Origin: Haliscomenobacter hydrossis DSM 1100
GTDB lineage: Bacteria; Bacteroidota; Bacteroidia; Chitinophagales; Saprospiraceae
Reading direction: 5' to 3'
Assembly (NCBI RefSeq): GCF_000212735.1
Contig: NC_015510.1
Location: 2,568,315-2,632,314 of the forward strand
DNA length: 64,000 bases
Notes under the pieces: generated by a model
What the model was told of the DNA's origin: nothing
Seen by the model: only the letters and a program-made list of their open reading frames with translations
The model's database searches: none
Program-made: the position numbers and the translations under genes
Shown here: positions 44,465 through 53,223 of the stretch, piece by piece
How positions within the stretch are numbered: the stretch's first letter is position 1
Layout: each line of letters starts with the position of its first letter

Positions 44465-47167
44465 TCACTCCCGCTCCGTCGGCACCGCGCCAATTTTCCA
44501 GCCCTGCACCTTAGTAAACCGGCCTGGCTTGCTTTGTTTTTGCCCCGCTTGCTCCAGGGTAATCAGGTATTCTCCAGGACTTACTGAATTGGCCGGGCCT
44601 CGCCTCCCACGTACAGGAGCAGCGCTGAAATTCCAGACCAGCTCATTCAAACCCGCTTTGGGCAACAACTTCCAGGTTCGCACTGGTTTACCTTGCACAT
44701 CCTGGATGCTTACCCTTAGCGAATCGCTGGTATTGCTGGTGAAATACCGGATGCTCAAACCATTGGGTTCATTCGGCGTGCGGATGTGGCGGTTGCCGTA
44801 CAAGTGGTAATTGGCAAATTGTACCCCTTCGAGGCGCAATGGTTTGGGTTCGATGTTGAACAAATGAAAAGTAGCCTTGGCCATTTCGGGTTTGTATTCT
44901 TGCAAAGCGCTGACATCCGCCACAAAAACGCCCCGGCCATAAGTACCCACCACCAGATCGTTTTCACGAGGGTGTACCAACAGGTCGTGAACCGGTACAC
45001 TGGCCGGCATGTTGCTTTGGAAATGTTGCCAGTTACTTCCAGCGTTTAGCGAGACATACACCCCTTTATCATTGCCGACGTAGAGCAAGTCAGGGTTTTT
45101 GGGATCTTCAAAAATAACATTGACGGGTTTATTGGGGAGTCCCTGCATGATGGGCGTCCAGGTCCGGCCAAAGTCCGTGGTTTTAAAAACGTAGGGCTTA
45201 AAATCATCGGCGCGAAAACCGGTTTTGCTCACATACGCCGTGCCGGGTTGATGGGCGGAAGCAAACACCCGGCTTACCCACAATTCTTTTGGGCCACCGA
45301 TAGAGATCAGCTCCGCTGTGCACTCCGTCCAGCTTGCGCCGTGGTCTTTGCTGACCCATACCCTGCCATCGTCGGTACCTACCCAAATCACGCCCGCTTG
45401 CCGGGGCGATTCAGAAATGGTGGTGATGGTACAAAATTGGATATTGCCCTTGCCGTTGATGCGTTGCGGGTTATTCGTCGTCAAATCAGGACTAATTTCT
45501 TGCCAGGTATCGCCGCGATCCAGCGAGCGCAGTAAAACTTCCGCCCCGGTGTACACGATGGACGGATTGTGTGGAGAAAGCCGAATGGGTGGCGACCAGT
45601 TCCAGCGGTATGGTTTTTGGCTGCCGGGCCGACGTGGGGCGATGTTTTTGCGCTCACCCGTCCACTGATCGAGGCGGATGTGGTTGCCAAACTGCTCTTC
45701 GTTGTACACCCAGCGGTTGTTGCTGGGGTCGATTTGGTTGTACATGCCATCGCCACCACCTACGGGCACCCAGTTTTCGAGGGTAATTTCCCCCGACCAG
45801 GCATTACTGGGGCCTTTCCAGGAATCGTGGTCTTGCAACCCGGCGTAGATGTTGTAGGGCTCTTCCATGTCTACGCCAATGGCATAGATTTCCCCACCGG
45901 GAATGTTGTCGTAATAATCACAGGTTTTGCCGCCGTCGTAGCTGAGTTGCAAGCCACCGTCGCTACCCAATAGCATCCGCTGCGGATTGAATGGATCGAT
46001 GTAAAAGGTGCGCACATCACCAAAGGCTTCGGGAAATATTTTGCTGGTGTCCGTCCATTCAATACCTTTCCAGGTTTTGCCGCCGTCGTAGCTGTGCTGG
46101 AGGTTGAGGCCCGTGACGTATACTTTTTGAGGGTCTTGGGGGTCTACGCGCAAGGTATTGAAGGAGTAGGCCGCTTTGCCGCCCACGTTGTCTTCCAGGC
46201 GGTTGGTTTTGCGCCAGCTCGCGCCAGCATCGTCGCTGCGGTACACTTCACCACCAATTTCCCGCTTTTGTGGACTTAGTCCGGCGGCACTATCCGCTTT
46301 GATTTCCGCAGGAAAGGGATCGCGGAGGTTGATGTTTTCGATGACCGCGTATACGACGTTCGGTTTGCCCCGGCACACATCCAAACCGATGCGCCCCAAA
46401 TCGCCACCGGGCAGGCCCTGGCTGAGTTTTTTCCAGCTTTTACCCCCATCGGTCGTTTTATAAATGCCCGTTTCTTTCCCTCCGGTGATGAGTGTCCAGG
46501 GATAGCGGTATTTTTCGTAGGCGGCGGCGTAGATGATGTTGGGATTGGAGATGTCCATGGCCATGTCTACGATCCCCGTATTGTCGCTGATGAAGAGGGA
46601 TTTTTGCCAGGTTTTGCCCCCGTCAATACTCTTGAACACCCCGCGTTCGGGATTGGGGCCAAAGAGGTGACCCATCGCTGCAACATAGACGGTATTGGGA
46701 TCTTTGGGGTGGATCAGAATTTTGCCGATGTGCTGGCTTTCGGACAAGCCGCAGTGGGTCCAGGTTTTGCCGCCATCGCTGCTTTTGTGTACGCCGTTGC
46801 CGCTGTAGGAACTGCGGGCGTAATAGGAATCACCGGTACCCAGATAGACTACGTTGGCGTTGGACGGTGCCACAGCCACTGCGCCCAGGGAATGCACATC
46901 GGGGTGATTGAACACCGAAGTCCAGGTCGTACCGTTGTTGGACGACTTGTACAATCCGGCGTTGCGCGTAGCGACATAAATGGTATAGAGGTGTTCGGTT
47001 TGGGGTTGTTCGGGTACGGCCAAATCTACCACCCAACAACCAGGGCGAAAGGGGCCAATGTTGCGATAACTGAGCTTGTTCAACAGCTCAGTGGCCAGAT
47101 CATTTTGGGCAAAAAGAGGAGTCAGGCCAAAGCAAGAGGCCAGGATGAGGGCTAAAAGACGCGGCAT
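44465..47167 (-). CDS. Secreted BNR/sortilin (VPS10)-like beta-propeller protein
   Basis: A 900-aa exported protein. I start it at the ATG at 47167 because the signal peptide begins there (MPRLLALILAS... ending LFAQ); the longer frame adds 22 unlikely residues. Many Asp-box/BNR turns are present (SSDGGKTW, SIDGGKTW, TTDGGKSW, SYDGGKTW, SKDHGASW), as expected for a sortilin or glycosidase-like ten-bladed propeller (~45-740). The C-terminal ~150 residues form a beta domain ending in a PGEYLITL strand. Catalytic residues cannot be assigned; many such Bacteroidota proteins are annotated only as BNR proteins. No T9SS tail is seen. It converges on the DinB gene. Confidence 0.85.
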   Translation of the reverse strand: MPRLLALILASCFGLTPLFAQNDLATELLNKLSYRNIGPFRPGCWVVDLAVPEQPQTEHLYTIYVATRNAGLYKSSNNGTTWTSVFNHPDVHSLGAVAVAPSNANVVYLGTGDSYYARSSYSGNGVHKSSDGGKTWTHCGLSESQHIGKILIHPKDPNTVYVAAMGHLFGPNPERGVFKSIDGGKTWQKSLFISDNTGIVDMAMDISNPNIIYAAAYEKYRYPWTLITGGKETGIYKTTDGGKSWKKLSQGLPGGDLGRIGLDVCRGKPNVVYAVIENINLRDPFPAEIKADSAAGLSPQKREIGGEVYRSDDAGASWRKTNRLEDNVGGKAAYSFNTLRVDPQDPQKVYVTGLNLQHSYDGGKTWKGIEWTDTSKIFPEAFGDVRTFYIDPFNPQRMLLGSDGGLQLSYDGGKTCDYYDNIPGGEIYAIGVDMEEPYNIYAGLQDHDSWKGPSNAWSGEITLENWVPVGGGDGMYNQIDPSNNRWVYNEEQFGNHIRLDQWTGERKNIAPRRPGSQKPYRWNWSPPIRLSPHNPSIVYTGAEVLLRSLDRGDTWQEISPDLTTNNPQRINGKGNIQFCTITTISESPRQAGVIWVGTDDGRVWVSKDHGASWTECTAELISIGGPKELWVSRVFASAHQPGTAYVSKTGFRADDFKPYVFKTTDFGRTWTPIMQGLPNKPVNVIFEDPKNPDLLYVGNDKGVYVSLNAGSNWQHFQSNMPASVPVHDLLVHPRENDLVVGTYGRGVFVADVSALQEYKPEMAKATFHLFNIEPKPLRLEGVQFANYHLYGNRHIRTPNEPNGLSIRYFTSNTSDSLRVSIQDVQGKPVRTWKLLPKAGLNELVWNFSAAPVRGRRGPANSVSPGEYLITLEQAGQKQSKPGRFTKVQGWKIGAVPTERE

Positions 47168-47220
47168 AGGTATGGTTTTTTCTCTGGAGCCTAAAGTAAT
47201 CACTTTTATAGACTCTGAGT

Positions 47221-47390
47221 AAAAGTTTAGCACCTCGCCTACGGCGAGCCTATTTTTATTTTTTCTCCCGCAGATTGCGCAGATTTCCGCAGATTAATGT
47301 CCTTTTTGAAGAAAATCTGCGGAAATCTGCGCAATCTGCGGGAGACAATTCATAAGATTCACTCCGACGAAGTCGGGGTGCTAAACTTTT
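47221..47390. repeat. Nested palindrome: GTGC-core outer repeat around a CAGATT-type inner palindrome
   Basis: The outer arms AAAAGTTTAGCACC (47221-47234) and its exact complement (47377-47390) are 14 bp. Next to them are small hairpins CTCGCC-tac-GGCGAG and CCGAC-gaa-GTCGG; the latter followed by GGTGC resembles the conserved loop of other palindromes. Inside is a perfect 31-bp inverted repeat (47265-47295 / 47314-47344) of CAGATT units with an 18-nt loop. Confidence 0.9.
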
Positions 47391-47446
47391 ACGACGCCGA
47401 AAAGCACTCATCGTCCACAGCCGTTTCAGGGGGGCAGACAACAAAA

Positions 47447-47483
47447 AATGAATGACTAAGGACAAAGCGCTTAATCATTCATT
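47447..47483 (-). terminator. Terminator of the 106-aa secreted protein gene
   Basis: AATGAATGACTAA and TTAATCATTCATT form a 13-bp stem with one mismatch and an 11-nt loop. On the minus strand it is followed by six T residues and lies 31 bases after the stop codon. Confidence 0.75.
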
Positions 47484-47514
47484 TTGCATCAGAAATGCCA
47501 ATTGAATATTTGAA

Positions 47515-47835
47515 TTAGTTCCCCTGAGGACGGCGAGCCGGTTTTCTCCGCTGACCCGTAGCCTGGCCACTCGCCGGATCGCGAGGGCTGACAACGTTGC
47601 CGTCCTTGTCCTGGATCTCGAAATTCCCCAGCTTGTCTTGCTTAGCTTTCCGGCTGGTATTTCCTGGGCTATTCACGGTTGCAGTTTTGTCTATTGGTTT
47701 TTTGACCCACAACAATGAATCATCTCGCCAGCCAGAAGGCCTTGCGACTTTAGCCTTGGCTTTGGTGCGCTCTTGAGCAAATGTAACCGTGGCAAACAAA
47801 GTGAACATGCTGAGCAAAAACAGAATCTTTTTCAT
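47515..47835 (-). CDS. Small secreted basic protein, 106 aa
   Basis: Unrecognised. The first ~20 residues are a clear signal peptide (MKKILFLLSMFTLFA... ending TFAQ). The mature ~85 residues are rich in Lys, Arg, Gly and Pro, contain NFEIQDKDGNVVSP, and end in a low-complexity basic stretch (GQRRKPARRPQG). There are no cysteines and no membrane segment. It has its own terminator. Codon use and signal peptide make it a believable gene. Function unknown. Confidence 0.7.
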   Translation of the reverse strand: MKKILFLLSMFTLFATVTFAQERTKAKAKVARPSGWRDDSLLWVKKPIDKTATVNSPGNTSRKAKQDKLGNFEIQDKDGNVVSPRDPASGQATGQRRKPARRPQGN

Positions 47836-48024
47836 GTTTAATAGGATTTATGAGATTTACAATTCGATTGATTATTCGATTGAATACAATGCAAAGTTGC
47901 AGGAGAAAAAATAGCTGCACCTCACCTAAACAGGTGATTTTACCACTACTTTTATCAAAGTTAAATTTTTAAGGAAAGAGAATTGCACTTTTTTAGTCAA
48001 AAATCTCAAAATCAAGCTTTTGGA

Positions 48025-49197
48025 ATGGATTCAACTGATGATTTTTTTGATGTGATCGTATTGGGGGTAGGTTCAATGGGCGCTTCCGCCTGTTTTCATT
48101 TGGCCAATCGTGGCCTCAAGGTACTGGGCATTGAACAATTCGATATCCCACATGACCAGGGCTCACACGCCGGGCAAAGCCGCATCATCCGCAAAGCCTA
48201 TTTTGAACATCCTGATTATGTTCCTCTGCTGGAGCGGGCCTATCAAAACTGGCATGATTTGGAAGCCTTGACTGGTACTCAAATCTACCACGAAACCGGG
48301 CTTTTATACTGCGGTCCTCCTGAAAATGACATGATGCAGGGTGTGAAATTATCCGCAAAAACCTACGCTGTGCCACTCAATATGTTGAGCCAGGAACAAC
48401 ATCAAGCCCAATTCCCTCAAATCGCAATTCCAGCACATTATGAAGGGCTGCTGGAACCCGCAGCAGGGTTCATCCCGCCTGAACGAGCCATCTTGTTGTA
48501 TACCAATCAGGCCATCCGGCAGGGGGCGGTCATCCAAACACAGGAAAAAGTATTGAGTTGGCACAAGCATCCAGGAGGTGATATTACCGTAATCAGCGAA
48601 AAGGGACGCTATCGAGCAGCAAAACTGGTCATTACTGCTGGCCCCTGGGCTGGCCATTTTATGCCCCAACTAGCCCCCAAACTACAGGTTACCCGGCAGG
48701 TACTGGCCTGGGTGATTCCTAAAAATCCGCAGCGTTTTGAACTGGGACAATTGCCTTGCTGGATGATTGTGGATGAAGTCAATCCCGGTATTTTGTACGG
48801 GTTCCCCATCATGCCCGTAGGACAATTCAATGGCCCAATTGGGTTCAAGGCGGGTTATCATGTGCCCGGACAGACAACTGATCCCAATCAGGTAAATCGA
48901 GGGGTAAGCAGCGCGGAGGCGCAAATGATCATTGAGGCCTTGCAGCGTTTTTTCCCGGAGGGCTATCGGTCCACCCATGTGCTCAAAACCTGCTTGTACA
49001 CCTACACGCCCGATGAAAACTTTATCATCGATTTTTTACCCGAATTCGATCAAAAAGTGGCGATTGCCGCCGGATTCAGCGGGCATGGATTTAAGTTTGC
49101 TTCCGTAGTTGGTGAAATTTTAGCAGATTTGACGATTGATGGAAAAACCGCACTACCCATCGGTTTTCTCAACGCAGATAGATATGTTCGACCTTAA
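48025..49197 (+). CDS. FAD-dependent amine oxidase of the monomeric sarcosine oxidase / N-methyltryptophan oxidase family
   Basis: A 390-aa flavoenzyme. I start it at the ATG at 48025, which places the FAD-binding GVGSMG at residues ~14-19 and gives the usual family length; a longer frame from a TTG at 47983 is preceded by AGGAAAGAG and cannot be excluded. EQFDIPHDQGSHAGQSRIIR is the conserved flavin-domain segment. KTCLYTYTPDENFIID carries Cys323, equivalent to the cysteine that covalently holds FAD. The enzyme should oxidise an N-methyl amino acid to formaldehyde, amine and hydrogen peroxide; which substrate is unknown. It is 18 bases upstream of the GH92 gene, so they may be cotranscribed, though the functions do not obviously connect. 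Confidence 0.9.
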   Translation: MDSTDDFFDVIVLGVGSMGASACFHLANRGLKVLGIEQFDIPHDQGSHAGQSRIIRKAYFEHPDYVPLLERAYQNWHDLEALTGTQIYHETGLLYCGPPENDMMQGVKLSAKTYAVPLNMLSQEQHQAQFPQIAIPAHYEGLLEPAAGFIPPERAILLYTNQAIRQGAVIQTQEKVLSWHKHPGGDITVISEKGRYRAAKLVITAGPWAGHFMPQLAPKLQVTRQVLAWVIPKNPQRFELGQLPCWMIVDEVNPGILYGFPIMPVGQFNGPIGFKAGYHVPGQTTDPNQVNRGVSSAEAQMIIEALQRFFPEGYRSTHVLKTCLYTYTPDENFIIDFLPEFDQKVAIAAGFSGHGFKFASVVGEILADLTIDGKTALPIGFLNADRYVRP

Positions 49198-49215
49198 CGT
49201 TTTAAAGCACCTTTT

Positions 49216-51477
49216 ATGAAAAAAGTCCTTTTTCTGCTCTTCACTTTGTTGGTTTTAACGACCCAAAGTCAGGCTCAAAACCTCCTGCGCTACGTCAATC
49301 CATTGGTTGGCACCGATTCTGACTTTAGCCTCAGTACGGGCAACACCTACCCCGCCATTGCCCTGCCTTGGGGCATGAACTTCTGGACCCCGCAAACGGC
49401 TCCCAACGGCGACGGCTGGCAATACGCTTACGACGCCAACAAAATCCGGGGCTTCAAACAGACCCACCAGCCTTCGCCCTGGATCAACGATTACGGGGCT
49501 TTTTCGCTATTGCCAATGACGGGTAAAAACCCCGAAGTGCGCCACCTCAAACGAGGCTCCTGGTATTCGCACAAAACCGAAACGGCACAAGCCCACTACT
49601 ATCAGGTGTACCTGGCCGACTATGACTGCTGGACGGAAATCACGCCCACCGAACGCGCCGCCCAAATGCGTTTCCGTTGGGGCCAAGAAGGTCCCAAATC
49701 GGTTTTGCTCGATGCTTTTGACATGGGCAGCATGGTCAAAATCATCCCCGCCGAACGCAAAATCATCGGCTACGCCAAAAACAACCACGGCGGGGTACCG
49801 GATAATTTTCGCAATTATTTCGTCGCCATTTTTGATCAGGATTTTGACCTGACCAATACGTTTAGCGATACCATTGTGCTGAAAGACCTGAGCGCCGAAG
49901 GTAAACACGTTGGCGCGCTGGTGCATTTCAAATCCGGCGTACGCACCGTGAATGTAAAATTGGCCTCCTCATTCATCAGTCACGAGCAAGCTGAACTGAA
50001 CTTGCAGCGCGAGATCGGCGCGGATGCTTTTGAGGTGACCAAAGAAAAAGCGCGTTTGGCCTGGGAAAAAATCCTGGGTCGGGTACAAGTGCAAGGCGGT
50101 GCGGAAACCGACAAAATGAATTTTTACACGGCTTTGTACCGCGTCATGCTTTTCCCCCGCAAGTTTTTTGAGTTTGATGCCAAGGGGCAAATGGTGCATT
50201 ACAGCCCCTACAACGGGCAGGTTTTGCCGGGCTATATGTTTACGGACAATGGTTTTTGGGATACCTTCCGGGCGGTATTTCCGCTATTTTCGGTGCTTTT
50301 CCCCGAACTTGATGGCCAGATCATGCAGGGCTTGGTCAATACCTACAAGGAAAGTGGCTGGTTGCCCGAATGGGCCAGTCCCGGTCACCGCGATTGTATG
50401 ATTGGGTCAAATTCGGCCTCACTGGTTACCGAAGCTTGGCTCAAAGGAATTAGGGGATTTGACATTGAGACTTTGTATGAGGCTATGGTTAAAAACAGCC
50501 AGAGCGTTGGTCCCGTTGCCTCGGTTGGCCGCCTGGGTGCGGAACAATACAACCGCCTGGGCTACGTACCCTACAATGTGGGCATCAACGAAAATACCGC
50601 TCGTACGCTGGAGTATGCCTACGCGGATTACTGCATCTGGCAATTGGGTCAAAAACTGGGCAAACCCGAAGCACCTACTTTTGCCAAACGTGCCCAAAAC
50701 TGGCGCAACGTATTTGACAAGTCCAGCAATTTCATGCGGGGCCGCAATGCCGACGGCAGCTGGCAGTCACCCTTCCGGCCCGATAAATGGGGCGATGCCT
50801 TCACCGAGGGTTCTTCCTGGCATTACACCTGGTCGGTTTTCCACGATCCTGCCGGACTGGCGGGCGCAATGGGCGGCAAACCTCAAATGGCGGCTAAACT
50901 CGATTCCATTTTTTCTTCAGCACCAACTTTTGATTATTCTTATTACGGCTTCCCCATTCACGAGATCACCGAAATGCTGATCATGGGCATGGGCCAGTAC
51001 GCGCATGGTAACCAGCCGATCCAACACGCGGTATACCTCTACAATTGGGTGGGTCAGCCCTGGAAAGCGCAAATGCGCGCCCGCGACATCATGAAAAAAC
51101 TCTATCAGCCTACGCCTGATGGGCTTTGTGGTGATGAAGACAATGGCCAAACTTCGGCCTGGCTGGTGTTTTCGGGAATGGGTTTTTATCCGGTTTGCCC
51201 GGCTACGGGGGAGTATGCGCTGGGAAGTCCGCTGTTTCAGAAAATCACCTTGAAACTGGAAAATGGCAAAACCTTTACGATTGACGCCGCGGGCAACTCG
51301 GATCAAAACATCTACATCCAAAGTGCCAAACTGAATCAGCAGCCTTTTAGCAAAAATTTCCTGAGCCACCAGCAGATCATGCAGGGCGGGACTTTGCAGT
51401 TGATGATGGGCGCGAAGCCAAATACCACGCGGGGTGTGGGGGTAAAGGATGCACCGTATTCGATGAGTGCGCAATGA
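49216..51477 (+). CDS. GH92 family alpha-1,2-mannosidase
   Basis: A 753-aa exported glycosidase with a signal peptide (MKKVLFLLFTLLVL... ending SQAQ). The GH92 hallmarks are present: the N-terminal beta-sandwich starts LRYVNPLVGTDSDFS with the GNTYPAIALPWGMN motif, and the catalytic (alpha/alpha)6 part has GFWDTFRAVFPLF, LPEWASPGHRDCMIG, and GDEDNGQTSAWLVFSGMGFYP split across the usual C-terminal catalytic motifs. These calcium-dependent exo-mannosidases trim mannose from N-glycans or yeast mannan. No T9SS tail and no lipobox are seen, so it is probably periplasmic. No SusCD pair is nearby, which is unusual for a Bacteroidota glycan enzyme. Confidence 0.93.
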   Translation: MKKVLFLLFTLLVLTTQSQAQNLLRYVNPLVGTDSDFSLSTGNTYPAIALPWGMNFWTPQTAPNGDGWQYAYDANKIRGFKQTHQPSPWINDYGAFSLLPMTGKNPEVRHLKRGSWYSHKTETAQAHYYQVYLADYDCWTEITPTERAAQMRFRWGQEGPKSVLLDAFDMGSMVKIIPAERKIIGYAKNNHGGVPDNFRNYFVAIFDQDFDLTNTFSDTIVLKDLSAEGKHVGALVHFKSGVRTVNVKLASSFISHEQAELNLQREIGADAFEVTKEKARLAWEKILGRVQVQGGAETDKMNFYTALYRVMLFPRKFFEFDAKGQMVHYSPYNGQVLPGYMFTDNGFWDTFRAVFPLFSVLFPELDGQIMQGLVNTYKESGWLPEWASPGHRDCMIGSNSASLVTEAWLKGIRGFDIETLYEAMVKNSQSVGPVASVGRLGAEQYNRLGYVPYNVGINENTARTLEYAYADYCIWQLGQKLGKPEAPTFAKRAQNWRNVFDKSSNFMRGRNADGSWQSPFRPDKWGDAFTEGSSWHYTWSVFHDPAGLAGAMGGKPQMAAKLDSIFSSAPTFDYSYYGFPIHEITEMLIMGMGQYAHGNQPIQHAVYLYNWVGQPWKAQMRARDIMKKLYQPTPDGLCGDEDNGQTSAWLVFSGMGFYPVCPATGEYALGSPLFQKITLKLENGKTFTIDAAGNSDQNIYIQSAKLNQQPFSKNFLSHQQIMQGGTLQLMMGAKPNTTRGVGVKDAPYSMSAQ

Positions 51478-51507
51478 GGTTGAGCAATGACCCCGAGTTT
51501 TGTAGTG

Positions 51508-51644
51508 GCCAAGAGCGATTCAAAAATTAGCACAAGGGACACAAAGAAAAGCACAAGGTGCACAAAGTCGCGCATGTCTGGTGACGTTTGTGCACCTTGT
51601 GCTTTTCTTTGTGTCCCTTGTGCTAATAAATGTCGCTTTGGGAA
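51508..51644. repeat. CACAAGG-type palindrome with 40-bp perfect arms
   Basis: Arms 51527-51566 and 51587-51626 are perfectly complementary over 40 bp and built of CACAAGG/CACAAAG units; the loop is 20 nt. Outer flanks (CCAAGAGCGA and TGTCGCTTTGG) extend the pairing imperfectly and match the outer flanks of the element at 44240-44434. It lies between the convergent GH92 and FMN-binding genes. Confidence 0.95.
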
Positions 51645-51683
51645 TCTTATTAAATTCGGAGGAAGTACAACCTAAAATTTCTC

Positions 51684-52328
51684 CTATCTACTGTAAGTTT
51701 GAACATACCCCGGCAACGCAACCTCCTTCGCTTGCACCTCATCCTGTACTGGCACTCCGGGAGTCAGTTTCAGTGGAACCAGACCCGCCCAAACCGCTGC
51801 TTCCATATCCTCCGGGTCATCCCCGACGCCATGATCGCGTACTTTTGCAGAGGCTTCTTCCATGTCAACGGCAATGAACATGGTTTTTTTCATCTCATTG
51901 GCCGAAGGCTGCCGTGCATCATCCCAACGCCCCGGGATCACGTGCTCAACAAAACGTGCGGCTGCCGTCCAGGCCTCCTCCGGGTCTTCCACCAGGCGGG
52001 TGGTGCCAAAAATCACTACGGAGCGATAATTGATGGAGTGATGGAATACGGAACGCGCCAACACCAGTGCGTCAAGCAAGGTTACTGCGATACAGACGGG
52101 AATACCCTGAGCCATTTGCATAAAAAAATGACTCCCTACCGAGCCGTGCAGGTAAAGGGTATTGTCGATGCGGCAATAAGCCGTTGGCAAAATGAAAGGC
52201 TGCTCACCCAGGCGATAGGAGACATGACAAACCAAGGCCTCATCCAGAATCGAATGAATGGTTGCGTCATCATTGCGCATGCGCTTGGCAAGGCGACTGG
52301 GTTGGATACGGGAAGTTTTTGGCTTCAT
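51684..52328 (-). CDS. Pyridoxamine 5'-phosphate oxidase-like FMN-binding protein
   Basis: A 214-aa soluble split-barrel protein of the Pyridox_ox_2/NimA-like group. Typical segments are ILDEALVCHVSYRLGEQPFILPT near the N-terminus, LYLHGSVGSHF in the flavin-contact strand, and YRSVVIFGTTRLV. The start MKPKTSRIQPSRLAKR fits related proteins. Members bind FMN or heme and may reduce small molecules; none has a single defined role, and this one is unlikely to be the real PdxH, which is longer and has a different signature. It stands alone. Substrate unknown. Confidence 0.85.
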   Translation of the reverse strand: MKPKTSRIQPSRLAKRMRNDDATIHSILDEALVCHVSYRLGEQPFILPTAYCRIDNTLYLHGSVGSHFFMQMAQGIPVCIAVTLLDALVLARSVFHHSINYRSVVIFGTTRLVEDPEEAWTAAARFVEHVIPGRWDDARQPSANEMKKTMFIAVDMEEASAKVRDHGVGDDPEDMEAAVWAGLVPLKLTPGVPVQDEVQAKEVALPGYVQTYSR

Positions 52329-52508
52329 AGTGGCTGCTGAATTTGAGTCAAAACTAAAACATTAGAGGACCATTCGAATCAGCCAGTTTTTAGAAAACAG
52401 GTGGTCCACTTAGCTCAGAAACTAAAATTACCACCTGAAATTAACTGAAAAATGAAAGCAGATAACCGATTGAGCGAAAAACGTAGCCCATTTGTCGATA
52501 CAAAACCA

Positions 52509-52536
52509 TTGAAGTGCGAGATCTCGTATACTTTTG
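52509..52536 (+). promoter_or_regulatory. Promoter for the NfeD-like gene
   Basis: TTG at 52509-52511 and TACTTTTG at 52529-52536 are 17 bases apart, matching TTG / TAnnTTTG. The -7 box covers an in-frame TTG (52534), which makes that codon unlikely as a start and supports the ATG at 52561. Confidence 0.6.
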
Positions 52537-52560
52537 TCGAATAAGCAAGAAGAGAAGACT

Positions 52561-53148
52561 ATGCACTATTGGCTATTTATCCCCGCATTACTCCAACTCA
52601 CCTGGGCAGAGCAACTGCTATGGGTCGCTGCGGTGGTGTTTACCATCTTGCTGAGTATTTTATTGATCATGGAGTTTTTTAGCGATGCGCAAGATCATGC
52701 CAATCATCGCCCCAAAATTTTGAGTGCACGTGTCATTCTCACCTTCTTCACTTTTTGGGCCTGGACAAGTTTATTGGCCCACGTTTGGGAACCGGGTTTA
52801 CTCATTTCACTTTTGGATGGACTACCTTTTGGGATCATTGCCGCTTTGTTTCCCTTTATCCTTTTGCGCTTGCGCAAGCCCGTTAAAAAAATTGTCCCGT
52901 CCAGTGACAATTTCAATTATCAGGAAGCGCTGTCCAGTACAGGTGAAGTGTTGCAATACATCCCTCCGCACCAGGAAGGTTTTGGACGGGTACACCTTAA
53001 CTTGCGCAAAGCCCCCTACGCTTTGGATGCAGTATCCATTGGTGCCGAAATTCGTCCCGGCGATTCCGTGCGGGTCGTTGACATTGTAGACGATCACATC
53101 CTCGTGGTGGAGCCACTTCAGCACGTTGGCCCACAAGCTCCGTTTTAA
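52561..53148 (+). CDS. NfeD-like membrane protein
   Basis: A 195-aa inner-membrane protein. The first ~125 residues hold three to four hydrophobic segments (AEQLLWVAAVVFTILLSILL, LSARVILTFFTFWAW, LLDGLPFGIIAALFPFILL). The C-terminal ~70 residues form the NfeD OB-fold: GEVLQYIPPHQEGFGRVHL, then RPGDSVRVVDIVDDHILVV. NfeD proteins usually pair with flotillin/stomatin-like proteins and help organise membrane domains; no such partner is seen next to it. I start it at the ATG at 52561, since the longer frame begins inside the promoter box. Confidence 0.85.
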   Translation: MHYWLFIPALLQLTWAEQLLWVAAVVFTILLSILLIMEFFSDAQDHANHRPKILSARVILTFFTFWAWTSLLAHVWEPGLLISLLDGLPFGIIAALFPFILLRLRKPVKKIVPSSDNFNYQEALSSTGEVLQYIPPHQEGFGRVHLNLRKAPYALDAVSIGAEIRPGDSVRVVDIVDDHILVVEPLQHVGPQAPF

Positions 53149-53161
53149 TCGCATAAGATCG

Positions 53162-53191
53162 TTTGGTATTGCTTTCCGTTACTTATCTTTG
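53162..53191 (+). promoter_or_regulatory. Promoter for the 172-aa membrane protein gene
   Basis: TTTG at 53162-53165 and TATCTTTG at 53184-53191 are 18 bases apart and 33 bases before the start codon at 53224. Confidence 0.6.
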
Positions 53192-53223
53192 GCTTATTCA
53201 AGTTCAAAATAAATCATTCACCT

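Larger units (their letters stand above)
47168..47514. other. Intergenic region between the sortilin-like and small secreted protein genes
   Basis: This 347-base region has no gene. It is almost filled by nested inverted repeats (47221-47390) and a minus-strand terminator (47447-47483). Confidence 0.7.

Noticed and set aside
43551-51644. Palindromes considered as insertion sequences or attachment sites
   Set aside because: No transposase or integrase gene is associated with any of them in this window, and no target-site duplication was evident by eye.
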